DNA of 15,404 nt from CAVPRW01 sp046727435 [NCBI: bacterium] (lineage in GTDB: Bacteria; Tectomicrobia; Entotheonellia; J063): contig JBKPCR010000134.1 of assembly GCA_046727435.1 (NCBI GenBank), positions 1-15,404 of the forward strand, written 5' to 3'. This document shows positions 6,677 through 13,988 of this stretch, one piece after another. The notes beneath the pieces were generated by a model, which was not told where the DNA came from, made no database searches, and saw only the letters and a program-made list of their open reading frames with translations. The stretch's first letter is position 1, and every line of letters begins with the position of its first letter. The position numbers and the translations under genes were made by a program.

Positions 6677-7558
6677 TTACATGCGTCGGGCAAGCTTGGG
6701 ATCGAGGCTATCGCGCAAGCCATCCCCGACCAAATTGATGGCCAGCACGGTCATGGCCACAAACAGGCCGGGGAAGAAAATAATCCAAAAGGCTAGTTGG
6801 ACGTAGGACCGACCTTCAGCCATGATATTCCCCCAACTGGGGACATTCGGGGGAGTGCCGGCACCCAAGAAACTGAGGTAGGCCTCGACAATGACCGCCG
6901 ATGCGCAAATATAGGTGGCTTGCACCAGTACTGGTGCCAGTGTATTGGGCATGATATGGCGGAACAGAATACGCGCTATCCCTGCTCCAGCCGCCTGCAT
7001 AGCTTCTACGAAAGGCTGTTCGCGCAAGCTCAGCACCAGCGCCCGAACCAGACGAACCACGCGTGGGATTTCAGGGATGGTCAGGGCGAGAATGACATTG
7101 CGGACGCTGGCGCGCATCAGTGCCATCAGGGCAATGGCGAGCAAGATCCCTGGAATCGCCATCATTCCGTCCATGACTCGCATGACGACGGCGTCGAGGC
7201 GGCGATGATAGCCGCTCACGAGTCCAATGATCAAGCTGATAAGCGTGCTCATCGTCGAGACCCACACGCCGACGATGAGCGAAATGCGGCTGCCATACAT
7301 TGTTCGGGCAAAGATGTCACGCCCCAGATGATCGGTCCCAAACCAATGCTCCAGCGATGGTGATTGCAGACGATCGATGGGATTGATCTCCTCCGGATCG
7401 ATGGTGGTCAACAACGGCGCCCCGAGCGCGATACAACTGATTAGCAGGAGCAAGAGCATGCCTAGGAACATGGTTGGATGACGATCGATGAGCCATGACA
7501 GCGGCTTGGACTGGTCGAGGCGAAATTTTATGAGTACGAATGCTTTGGCGGTTTGCAG
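6677..7558 (-). CDS. ABC transporter permease, DppC/OppC type (second importer set)
   Basis: Inner-membrane permease of a dipeptide/oligopeptide/nickel-type importer; it pairs with the DppB-type permease just upstream. Features: a cytoplasmic N-terminus, a first span (MLLLLLISCIALGAPLL), FGTDHLGRDIFARTMYGSR (characteristic of DppC proteins), several further spans, and the ATPase-contact EAA loop EAMQAAGAGIARILFRHIMPN. The first ATG is at 7471, but it starts the protein at the first span with no ribosome binding site. Reading upstream in frame gives a typical 29-residue DppC leader (QTAKAFVLIKFRLDQSKPLS, then WLIDRHPT). The only start-like codon there is CTG at 7556-7558, 8 nt after a perfect AGGAGG inside AGGAGGAGAG (7563-7572). 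I therefore place the start at 7558 (293 aa); automated callers would choose 7471. The gap to dppB is 21 nt. Confidence 0.9.
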   Translation of the reverse strand: MQTAKAFVLIKFRLDQSKPLSWLIDRHPTMFLGMLLLLLISCIALGAPLLTTIDPEEINPIDRLQSPSLEHWFGTDHLGRDIFARTMYGSRISLIVGVWVSTMSTLISLIIGLVSGYHRRLDAVVMRVMDGMMAIPGILLAIALMALMRASVRNVILALTIPEIPRVVRLVRALVLSLREQPFVEAMQAAGAGIARILFRHIMPNTLAPVLVQATYICASAVIVEAYLSFLGAGTPPNVPSWGNIMAEGRSYVQLAFWIIFFPGLFVAMTVLAINLVGDGLRDSLDPKLARRM

Positions 7559-7562
7559 CGGA

Positions 7563-7572
7563 CTCTCCTCCT
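7563..7572 (-). promoter_or_regulatory. Strong ribosome binding site that decides the CTG start
   Basis: On the minus strand this reads AGGAGGAGAG, in the gap after the dppB-type stop (7580-7582). It serves the frame starting with CTG at 7558. It is about 90 nt from the first in-frame ATG (7471), too far to serve that codon. Confidence 0.6.
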
Positions 7573-7579
7573 GGCATGG

Positions 7580-8521
7580 CTAGTAGCGGATGCGGGGATC
7601 CAAAAACGCATAGGCCAGATCGATCAGTAGATTCACCATCACATACATGGACGAGACCACCAGGATCATCCCCTGAATCACCGGATAGTCGCGGTGCAAA
7701 ATCGCGTCGACGGTCAGTCGTCCCAGTCCCGGCAGTGCAAACACGCTTTCCGTGACCACGGCCCCGCCAATGAGTAGGGCAAAGCCGACGCCGATGATGG
7801 TCACGACTGGCAGGGCAGCATTCTTCAGGGCATGCCGCACCACAATGGACCACGACCTTGCCCCCTTGGCATAGGCTGTACGGATGTAATCTTCCTGCAG
7901 CACCTCTAACATGCTGGCTCTGGTCATGCGCGCGATCAGCGCCGTATAGACAAGACCCAGGGTTAACGCGGGTAAGATTAAATGCTTGAGAAACGGCAGT
8001 AGACCTTGGCTGAGGTGCACGTAACCCTGGACGGGAAGAATGGAGAGTTGCATAGCAAAGGCATAGATCAAGATGAATCCCAACCAGAAGACCGGCAGCG
8101 AAAATCCGAGTACCGCAAAGATCATCACCCCACGATCGATCCACGTGCCGACATGATAGGCCGCGAGCGTTCCCAATGGAATCGCCAGGCCGATGGCAAT
8201 GATCAGCGTGAACATGGTGAGCGCCAGTGTGGGCTCCAGCCGTTGGGTGATGAGCTGCGTCACCGGCAACCCCGAGAAGATGGATGTCCCCAGGTCACCT
8301 CGCAGCAACTGGCTGATCCATATCCCGAATTGCAGGTAAAGCGGTTCGTCCAGCCCGAGCTTCTGGCGGATTTGCACGACGTCTTTGGGATTGGCGTAGT
8401 CTCCCGCAATGATCGCGGCGGGGTCGCCCGGCGTCAGCCGCAGCAAACTGAACACGAAAATGGCCACGACCATCATCACCGGGATCGTGGCCAGAATCCG
8501 TTTGACAAGGTAGCCCCTCAT
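7580..8521 (-). CDS. ABC transporter permease, DppB/OppB type (second importer set)
   Basis: A 313-residue inner-membrane permease of the dipeptide/oligopeptide importer family, forming the channel with the DppC-type protein encoded next. It opens with the family's N-terminal span (LVKRILATIPVMMVVAIFVF) and the periplasmic signature RLTPGDPAA, then KLGLDEPLYLQFGIW and GDLGTS. The EAA loop DYIRTAYAKGARSWSIVVRH contacts the ATPase. ESVFALPGLGRLTVDAI and the ending DPRIRY are both typical. Start 8521 has GGGAGG about 9 nt upstream and a nearer AGGAG. It lies 50 nt after the small zinc-ribbon membrane gene. It is clearly diverged from the other DppB copy at 10391-11413, so this is not a recent duplication. 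The substrate may be peptides, opines, nickel or others and is not readable here. Confidence 0.93.
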   Translation of the reverse strand: MRGYLVKRILATIPVMMVVAIFVFSLLRLTPGDPAAIIAGDYANPKDVVQIRQKLGLDEPLYLQFGIWISQLLRGDLGTSIFSGLPVTQLITQRLEPTLALTMFTLIIAIGLAIPLGTLAAYHVGTWIDRGVMIFAVLGFSLPVFWLGFILIYAFAMQLSILPVQGYVHLSQGLLPFLKHLILPALTLGLVYTALIARMTRASMLEVLQEDYIRTAYAKGARSWSIVVRHALKNAALPVVTIIGVGFALLIGGAVVTESVFALPGLGRLTVDAILHRDYPVIQGMILVVSSMYVMVNLLIDLAYAFLDPRIRY

Positions 8522-8571
8522 CTCCTTTCGCCTCCCGCGAGAATGGGCGGTGTGCCGTCGTGATGTCGTCG

Positions 8572-8802
8572 TCAGCTGACATGGGTGTGCAGGAACTTGC
8601 GCTCCATGGCTCGAGAACAGTCAGCGCATTCGTAATAAATGATCGCCTCCACCACATGTGCCCCTAGCGCACGTGTGGCTTCGGCCACAGGTTGGAGGGG
8701 AATGCGGCATCTGGCGCAGCGGGGGACTCGCATAAATGCCACATAAAAACCGAAGCCAAGCACCACGATCATCAGGCCGAAAACCATTAGACCGCTAGCC
8801 AT
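8572..8802 (-). CDS. Small membrane-anchored zinc-ribbon protein (76 aa), function unknown
   Basis: Start 8802 is chosen over the upstream ATG at 8841 because GAGGGG (8810-8815, minus strand) lies 7 nt before it. The product has one N-terminal membrane span (about residues 5-24, MASGLMVFGLMIVVLGFGFY as its start). A soluble part follows with CxxC at 29-32 (RCARC) and CxxC at 59-62 (ECADC), a rubredoxin-like or zinc-ribbon pair 27 residues apart. It lies between the broken binding-protein gene and the DppB-type permease, in the same direction, with 141 nt and 50 nt gaps. An accessory role in that importer, or in metal handling, is possible but unproven. I do not recognise a named family. It could be an unrelated gene inserted in the operon. 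Confidence 0.6.
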   Translation of the reverse strand: MASGLMVFGLMIVVLGFGFYVAFMRVPRCARCRIPLQPVAEATRALGAHVVEAIIYYECADCSRAMERKFLHTHVS

Positions 8803-8943
8803 ATCTGGTCCCCTCGCTGTTCGCCCTACGCCCACGATCATACGCTCCAGTGTTGGGGGTTATTTATTGTCTAGCCAAACATTCCACAGGACGGGCGCTG
8901 CGAACGGCACCGCGCCCTTCACGTGGCTACGGTAGGCCCGGCG

Positions 8944-9430
8944 CTACGTCCATTGCCCCAACGGCACATAGGGCACCTCGTCGTAGGCCAGGCGCTGGAT
9001 CTCTTCTACCAGCGCTTTTCGCTTGGCGGGATCTTCGGTGCGCGCCCACTCGCCCCGCAGCCGCTCCATCGCCTCACTGCAATACCAACCAAACCAGGCG
9101 CGCTCGCAGGATCCCTCGGCGGCTTGATTAACCGCGGGAGAATACAGGTCACCGAAAATCCACGAGGTCAAGAACATATTCCATCCCCCTTCGGCTGGCG
9201 CTTTCTTCTGCAAACAGCACATCGTAGGTCATGTAGCCATGGTTGCGTGAGATATACGCCGTCGTCCAGAAGGGGTCGAGCACTTTCAGGTCATTCGCCG
9301 TGACAAACTTGAGTGTGCCACCGCGTGTCGGTTCTGCCGGGATTGGCGATGCTGTACACGTCAGCACAAGGGTGGCGAGCAGGGATAGCCATCCTAGAGG
9401 TAAGCTCAGACAACGTGGGACACCATGCAT
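8944..9430 (-). pseudogene. Peptide-type substrate-binding protein gene with a large internal deletion
   Basis: The 5' part (ATG 9430, ribosome binding site AAGGAG upstream) encodes a Sec-type signal peptide followed by the mature N-terminus of a family 5 binding protein: GGTLKFVTANDLKVLDPFWT, then HGYMTYDVLFA, about 74 residues in all. The sequence then passes into the extreme C-terminus of the same family, but in another frame: KKAPAEGGWNMFLTSW ... WFGWYCSEAMERLRGEWA ... AYDEVPYVPLGQWT, ending 8944. Family members are about 500-530 residues, so roughly 370 middle residues are missing, and the join at about 9195-9212 is out of frame. The periplasmic binding protein of the second importer set therefore cannot be made. 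The gap to the intact DppC upstream (9472) is 41 nt, so it lies inside the same transcription direction. A mis-assembly would give the same picture. Confidence 0.85.
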
Positions 9431-9471
9431 GACGAGGCTCCTTCGAGCAATCCACAAGTCTTGACCCCGGC

Positions 9472-10371
9472 TCATCGCTCCCCGCGGGCGTTGAGGCCGT
9501 CGCCGATTAAGACGAACCCGGCAGTCAGCAGCATCAGCGCCGCACCTGGGAAAAAAGACATCCACCACTGACCAGACACAATGTAGGGGCTGCCCTCGCT
9601 GATCATCACCCCCCATTCGGGGGTCGGCGGCTGCATGCCCAGCCCCAGAAAGCTCAGGCCAGCCGCGTTGAGAATGGCCCAGGACAGATTCATCGACGAC
9701 TGCGTGATGATCGGCCCCACGGCATTGGGCAACAGGTGGTGGAAGACCAGCCGCATGTCGGAGCAGCCGATGGCGCGGGCGGCCAGGGCATATTCCTTGA
9801 GTTTTTCGGACAAAATTTCGGCGCGTACCAGACGAGCATACATGGGGATGAAGCGCAGGCTGAGGGCAACGACCAGGACGCTCAGCGTTGGTCCCAGGAC
9901 GGCGACGAACACCAGCGCCAAGACGAAGCTTGGAAACGCTAGGACCATGTCAACAAAACGCATCAAGAAGTTGTCGAAGGAGCCTCCGATGAACCCTGAC
10001 ACGCTGCCGATGGCGGTCCCGACCATGAGAGCCAGGCCCACCGCCACGACGGCGATGAACAGATCGTAGCGTCCTCCAGAAACGACGCGTGCCAGCACAT
10101 CGCGGCCGTACTTGTCCAAACCGAAAGGATGTGCCAGCGACGGTGGGGCTGCTACCAGGCTCGCGTCCCCTTGCAGGGGGTCATGAGGCACGAGCCACGG
10201 ACCACACAGGGCGAGGAAGGCCCAACACATCGTGATGGTCAATCCAACCGCGATCAGGCGCTGACGGGGCCAATGCAGCCCTTTCAGCAGTTGCCAGCGT
10301 GGCCACCGCAGCATCTCGGGACGCTTTTGCCAGGTCATTGTCATTTCGACAAGCCGTGTGATGTCGGTCAT
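9472..10371 (-). CDS. ABC transporter permease, DppC/OppC type (first importer set)
   Basis: A 299-residue inner-membrane permease of a dipeptide/oligopeptide-type importer, partner of the DppB-type protein encoded at 10391-11413. It shows a long cytoplasmic N-terminus (about 38 residues), a first span (LIAVGLTITMCWAFLALCGP), HPFGLDKYGRDVLARVVSGG, which is diagnostic of DppC, spans through the middle, the EAA loop EYALAARAIGCSDMRLVFHH, and LSFLGLGMQPPTPEWG near the C-terminus. The start at 10371 has GAGGAG 5 nt upstream. It follows the dppB stop by 19 nt, so the pair is co-transcribed. The protein ends in GDGLNARGER, slightly shorter than the usual tail. Confidence 0.93.
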   Translation of the reverse strand: MTDITRLVEMTMTWQKRPEMLRWPRWQLLKGLHWPRQRLIAVGLTITMCWAFLALCGPWLVPHDPLQGDASLVAAPPSLAHPFGLDKYGRDVLARVVSGGRYDLFIAVVAVGLALMVGTAIGSVSGFIGGSFDNFLMRFVDMVLAFPSFVLALVFVAVLGPTLSVLVVALSLRFIPMYARLVRAEILSEKLKEYALAARAIGCSDMRLVFHHLLPNAVGPIITQSSMNLSWAILNAAGLSFLGLGMQPPTPEWGVMISEGSPYIVSGQWWMSFFPGAALMLLTAGFVLIGDGLNARGER

Positions 10372-10390
10372 GTGTGCTCCTCAAACATGC

Positions 10391-11413
10391 TTACTCCATG
10401 GTGGCACGCACCTGCGGATTGACCAGGCCGTAGAGTACGTCCGCCAGCAGGTTGACGCAGAGATACACGACTAAAACCACCAGCACAAACCCCTGCACGG
10501 GTGCAAAATCGTTCACCAGGAGGCTATCCACGGCGTAACGCCCAATCCCCGGCAGCGCAAACACGACTTCAACCAACACCACGCCACCGATAAGGAAGCC
10601 GATCTGTAAGCCGACAAACGTGATGACCGGCATCAGCGCATTCTTCAAGGCGTATTTATAGATCAGTCGATGCGGAGAGATACCATAGGCATGGCCCACC
10701 AGGATGTACTGCGCGCTCAGCACTCGCCGCATGGAGGTGTAGGTCATGCGGGCGATCGAAGCGGCAACGATGAACGTCAGGGTCATCACTGGCAACACCA
10801 GATGGCTGAGGCTAGACCACAAGGCTTCCATATCGCCACTCAGGACACTGTCGACGACATACAAACCAGTAAGGCGTGGCGGCGGGGCGACCAGCATGTC
10901 GAGGTGGCCGGTCGGAGCTGGGGCGATTCCCAGGAGATAGTAAAACACGTATACCAGGATCAGGCCCAACCAAAACAACGGCATGGCCACCCCCAGCACG
11001 CCATACAGCTTGCCGCCATAGTCCAGGTACGAATCCTTTCGCGCTGCCGTGACGACACCGATGGGGATCCCCAGCAAAACGGAGAGGATAGTGCTATAGA
11101 GGCCTAACTCTAGTGTTGCCGGGAAGCGTGCCTTCAGGTCGTTGGTGACGGCGTCCCCAGTCCGCCAGGATCGCCCCAGATCACCTTGCACCAGTCCCTC
11201 CAGGTAGAGCCAGTAGCGTTCGTGGAAAGGTTTGTCTAGGCCCATCTCGATGTGCAACTGCTGGAGTTGTTCGGCGGTGGCAAAGTTTCCCAACCGGAGT
11301 AAGGCGGGGTCGCCCGGAATGAGGATGGTGAGGCAGAACATGATGACGCTCACCCCGAGCAGCGTCGGCACCATCCACAGGAGTCGTTTGATCACGAAGC
11401 TCATGATTCCCAT
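10391..11413 (-). CDS. ABC transporter permease, DppB/OppB type (first importer set)
   Basis: A 340-residue inner-membrane permease. The N-terminal span (FVIKRLLWMVPTLLGVSVIM) is followed by LIPGDPAL, MGLDKPFHERYWLYL and GDLGRSW. It carries a periplasmic insertion (about residues 165-200, GIAPAPTGHLDMLVAPPPRL) larger than in the second DppB copy. The EAA loop is AQYILVGHAYGISPHRLIYK, in which the usual alanine-lysine-glycine core reads AYG. EVVFALPGIGRYAVDSLL and the terminal NPQVRA are typical. The start at 11413 lies 13 nt after the binding-protein stop, so translation is tightly linked; ATG at 11404 is an alternative start. Together with 9472-10371 it forms the channel for the substrate delivered by the Tat-exported binding protein. 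Confidence 0.93.
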   Translation of the reverse strand: MGIMSFVIKRLLWMVPTLLGVSVIMFCLTILIPGDPALLRLGNFATAEQLQQLHIEMGLDKPFHERYWLYLEGLVQGDLGRSWRTGDAVTNDLKARFPATLELGLYSTILSVLLGIPIGVVTAARKDSYLDYGGKLYGVLGVAMPLFWLGLILVYVFYYLLGIAPAPTGHLDMLVAPPPRLTGLYVVDSVLSGDMEALWSSLSHLVLPVMTLTFIVAASIARMTYTSMRRVLSAQYILVGHAYGISPHRLIYKYALKNALMPVITFVGLQIGFLIGGVVLVEVVFALPGIGRYAVDSLLVNDFAPVQGFVLVVLVVYLCVNLLADVLYGLVNPQVRATME

Positions 11414-11426
11414 GAGGTGGCTTCCC

Positions 11427-13034
11427 TCAAGTAAGGCTCATCTTGGCGAGCACCGGCACGGTATCCGGATAGTAGACATAGCCCTGGACGTGCTCCCGCA
11501 TGGCGATATTATCGAATTGGGTAAAGAGCGGGACGAGCCCGATATCCCCGTTAACGATTTCCTGAAACCGTCGCAGCTTGGCTTGGCGCTCCGGTGAGCC
11601 GACCACCATGGTGATCGCTTCATTGCCGAGTGTTTGCGCCTCAGGATTGACATAGTTCCAGTAGTTGGTGAAGCTGTCAGGGAGCCAATTCCAGTAGATG
11701 AAGTAACCGGCATCGGGCACCCAGGGACGCCAGTCATAGACCGCCATATCGACCTGTTTCTGTGTCATGAGCGACCGTTTCTGCCCGATGGACATTTTCT
11801 GAATGCCGACCTTAATCCCCAGTTGCGTCAGGCTCTCCTTGATCAGCACGGTCGACTCTTCGTCGAACAGGTCGCCGGCATATACGGGCATGGTCACCGA
11901 AAAGCCATCAGGCATCTGCGCCTGGGTCAGTTCCTCCCGAGCTTTCTCCAGATTGGTTTCATAGGGCCAGAAATCCCCGACATACCCACTGATGTTGTTT
12001 GGCACACAACTACGTGAACGCTCGGCCAACCCATGCGTGACGACTTGCAGCAGCTTGTCGTAGGGCATCGCCCACGCCATGGCGCGGCGAAAATGGATGT
12101 TGTTGAAGGGGGCCTTGTTCCAGGTCATCCCCAACCACCAGCCACGGGCGCTGGGATACGAGGTCACCCTGATGCCAGAGACCTTGCGCAGGTCCGGTAT
12201 GTCTTTGGTCGCCAGCTGGACGGCAAAATCTACATCCCCGCGCTCCAGAATAATGCGCCTGGTGGAGGCATCGGGGACGACCTGTAGGATGATGCGCTCT
12301 AGTTTGGCGGGCTGAAACGCGTGGGGATTAGGCACCAGACTCATCATCGAGCCTTTCTGCCAGGTCTCGATGACAAACGCTCCCGATTCGACGGTCTTGG
12401 TCTCTAACCACTTCAGCCCGTAGGGATCATCTGCGGTTGTGTGCTTGAGAATCTCTTTGGCGTGGACAATGCTACTACTGCTCAGGAGCGCATCGCCGAT
12501 GAGTCCCCACGCCACGGGGCGGTCGAGATTGAGGCGCACCGTCACGTCGTCGACCACCTCAATGCGGTCTGCACTGGGCAAGCCGTTGACTCTGAGCTGT
12601 CCGGAGCCGCGGGTGGCCAGGAACCAGGCATACGAGTCCTTGAGCGCCTGGGCATTGATGGGGTCCCCATTGGCAAATTTGGCGTTGCTGCGCAAGATAA
12701 ACTCGATGAGCTGCCGATCCTCAGAGACCTTGTAGGAGCTGGCAAGCACGGGCTCAATGGTGTCTGGATCATAGATGAGCGAGCCATCCGGACGTTGCTT
12801 CGTGCCCCAGATAATAGGAGTCGTGTAAATCAGCCGCCGCAACATATTGATGGTGTCACCAGCGGATAACTCTGGCCGGAGCGTCTCAAAATCCCTTTCA
12901 ATGGCTACCCGTAAGACCTGTTTGCGCTTGGCCGCTTCCGCGAGCAGGGACAGGAGATCCCCTGCCACCATCGTCCCCCCGATCATGCCCAGGGTCTGCA
13001 ACAAGAAGCGTCGACGCGTGACTTCTGCTGACAT
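11427..13034 (-). CDS. Periplasmic substrate-binding protein, peptide-type (SBP family 5), Tat-exported
   Basis: A 535-residue binding protein that should deliver a peptide-like or other substrate to the permeases encoded downstream. The N-terminus TRRRFLLQTLG (residues 6-16), followed by a hydrophobic stretch and an Ala-rich region, is a twin-arginine signal peptide, implying folding before export. The mature part has the family 5 order: VLRVAIERDFETLRP; LASSYKVSEDRQLIEFILRS with FANGDPINAQALKDSYAW (the usual W.DG.P.TA.DV segment in modified form); GDVDFAV; FNNIHFRRAMAWAM (the conserved VR.A. segment); and a C-terminal lobe return. Length is normal. The ribosome binding site GAGAGGA precedes ATG 13034. 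It is the first gene of a tight operon with the two permeases. The ligand is not predictable; this group binds peptides, glutathione, nickel, opines and other compounds. Confidence 0.93.
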   Translation of the reverse strand: MSAEVTRRRFLLQTLGMIGGTMVAGDLLSLLAEAAKRKQVLRVAIERDFETLRPELSAGDTINMLRRLIYTTPIIWGTKQRPDGSLIYDPDTIEPVLASSYKVSEDRQLIEFILRSNAKFANGDPINAQALKDSYAWFLATRGSGQLRVNGLPSADRIEVVDDVTVRLNLDRPVAWGLIGDALLSSSSIVHAKEILKHTTADDPYGLKWLETKTVESGAFVIETWQKGSMMSLVPNPHAFQPAKLERIILQVVPDASTRRIILERGDVDFAVQLATKDIPDLRKVSGIRVTSYPSARGWWLGMTWNKAPFNNIHFRRAMAWAMPYDKLLQVVTHGLAERSRSCVPNNISGYVGDFWPYETNLEKAREELTQAQMPDGFSVTMPVYAGDLFDEESTVLIKESLTQLGIKVGIQKMSIGQKRSLMTQKQVDMAVYDWRPWVPDAGYFIYWNWLPDSFTNYWNYVNPEAQTLGNEAITMVVGSPERQAKLRRFQEIVNGDIGLVPLFTQFDNIAMREHVQGYVYYPDTVPVLAKMSLT

Positions 13035-13379
13035 ATGTTATCCTCTCAGACGGGATAGGGCATGCGGATGCACGAAGCAATGTCGATATGCACCGAGCCC
13101 TCAGCTCGCCGGCAGTGCCTTCATCGGTTTGCTCAACGTGCTCATCCCGGCGGGGAGAGTGCACAACCGATGCCAATGATGCATGGTCCCGCGAGGCGGT
13201 AGCAAAATGCTTGCGGGGTGGGAAACACGGGGGTCTGTTAGTCCATGGTCGATGCCTGAACCAGGCTTATGCGGACGTGTTGGTCGAGCAACACGCGCGC
13301 AACAAGTTGCGTCCACGTCAACAGTCAGTGCGAATTACGATGGAGCGCAAGCAAGCAGCTCGGTGGGCACGATTCCGAG
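13035..13379. promoter_or_regulatory. Leader region upstream of the peptide-importer operon, with dyads
   Basis: About 345 nt between the hairpin after cynS and the binding-protein start, with no credible gene. On either strand 13276-13295 forms a 7-bp stem (CGTGTTG/CAACACG, 6-nt loop). It is followed at once by a CGCAAC-AA-GTTGCG dyad (13298-13311), and a GCCTG/CAGGC hairpin lies nearby at about 13253-13265. On the minus strand TTGACG (13313-13318) could be a -35 box, but no good -10 follows at normal spacing. The region should hold the promoter of the operon; the dyads are candidate operators or leader structures. I recognise no known riboswitch. Confidence 0.35.
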
Positions 13380-13408
13380 ATGGCGGGGACAGCACAGGTC
13401 CCCGCCAT
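13380..13408 (-). terminator. GC-rich hairpin after cynS (terminator-like)
   Basis: ATGGCGGGGAC (13380-13390) and GTCCCCGCCAT (13398-13408) form a perfect 11-bp stem with a 7-nt loop. It lies 16 nt past the cynS stop in the direction of transcription. No T-run follows on the minus strand, so it may be an unconventional terminator or a 3'-end stabilising hairpin. Confidence 0.6.
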
Positions 13409-13424
13409 TAGTGAGCTGAGAGGC

Positions 13425-13871
13425 TTACCACTTCTTATAAGGCAAGAACTTGCCGCTGTAGGTCACCACCACGCGGTCGCCCTTCGGGTCTTCTTCCTTG
13501 CGGATATCCATCTCGAAGTCGATGGCGCTCATGATGCCGTCGCCAAACATCTCATGAATTAGGGCTTTGATCGTTGTGCCATAGACCTGGGTGATTTCGT
13601 GAAAGCGATAGATCAGCGGATCGACCGGGACGGCGCTGTCAAGGGAACCCTTCATAGGGATCTGTTGCAAAGCTTCAGCCACCTCAGGGCCTAGCCCGAG
13701 CACCTGCACGACCGCGTGGGCTTCCTCGGCGGACATGGTGGCCTGGCCCATTAGGGCGGCGGTTACCCACACCTTGTGTCGTCCGACTGTCTCGGCAATC
13801 GCCTCAAACGTGAGCCCCTTAGCCTGCTTGGCAGCGAGGATTTGGTCAGTGGCCTCTGAACGTGTGATCAT
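13425..13871 (-). CDS. cynS: Cyanate hydratase (cyanase)
   Basis: Catalyses bicarbonate-dependent breakdown of cyanate to ammonia and CO2 (via carbamate) in the cytoplasm, detoxifying cyanate and supplying nitrogen. The 148-residue length is close to that of E. coli CynS (156). The N-terminal helical DNA-binding-like domain (about 1-75: ILAAKQAKGLTFEAIAETVG ... WVTAALMGQATMS) is followed by the catalytic domain. The catalytic residues known from E. coli are conserved with identical spacing: Arg89 (IYRFHE), Glu92 and Ser115 (GIMSAIDF), matching Arg96, Glu99 and Ser122. The C-terminus TYSGKFLPYKKW is the family ending. Start 13871 has AGGAGGG 6 nt upstream. It is the last gene after the permease and ATPase of a nitrate/cyanate-type importer, as in cynABDS loci. 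The gap to the ATPase is 117 nt, so it could have its own promoter. Confidence 0.97.
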   Translation of the reverse strand: MITRSEATDQILAAKQAKGLTFEAIAETVGRHKVWVTAALMGQATMSAEEAHAVVQVLGLGPEVAEALQQIPMKGSLDSAVPVDPLIYRFHEITQVYGTTIKALIHEMFGDGIMSAIDFEMDIRKEEDPKGDRVVVTYSGKFLPYKKW

Positions 13872-13988
13872 CGCGATCCCTCCTGGTTGATGGTGCCGAG
13901 GTCAAAAACTGTCTGTCATTGCCCCTGGGTTGACACGGTTAATGCCGCCGCGCGACCAGGCTCTGCAACCCGAGGCCGGCCGATCCTC

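Noticed and set aside
13276-13311. tRNA-like or riboswitch-like fold
   Set aside because: Two neighbouring stems are present, but there is no acceptor stem, anticodon arm or known riboswitch core.
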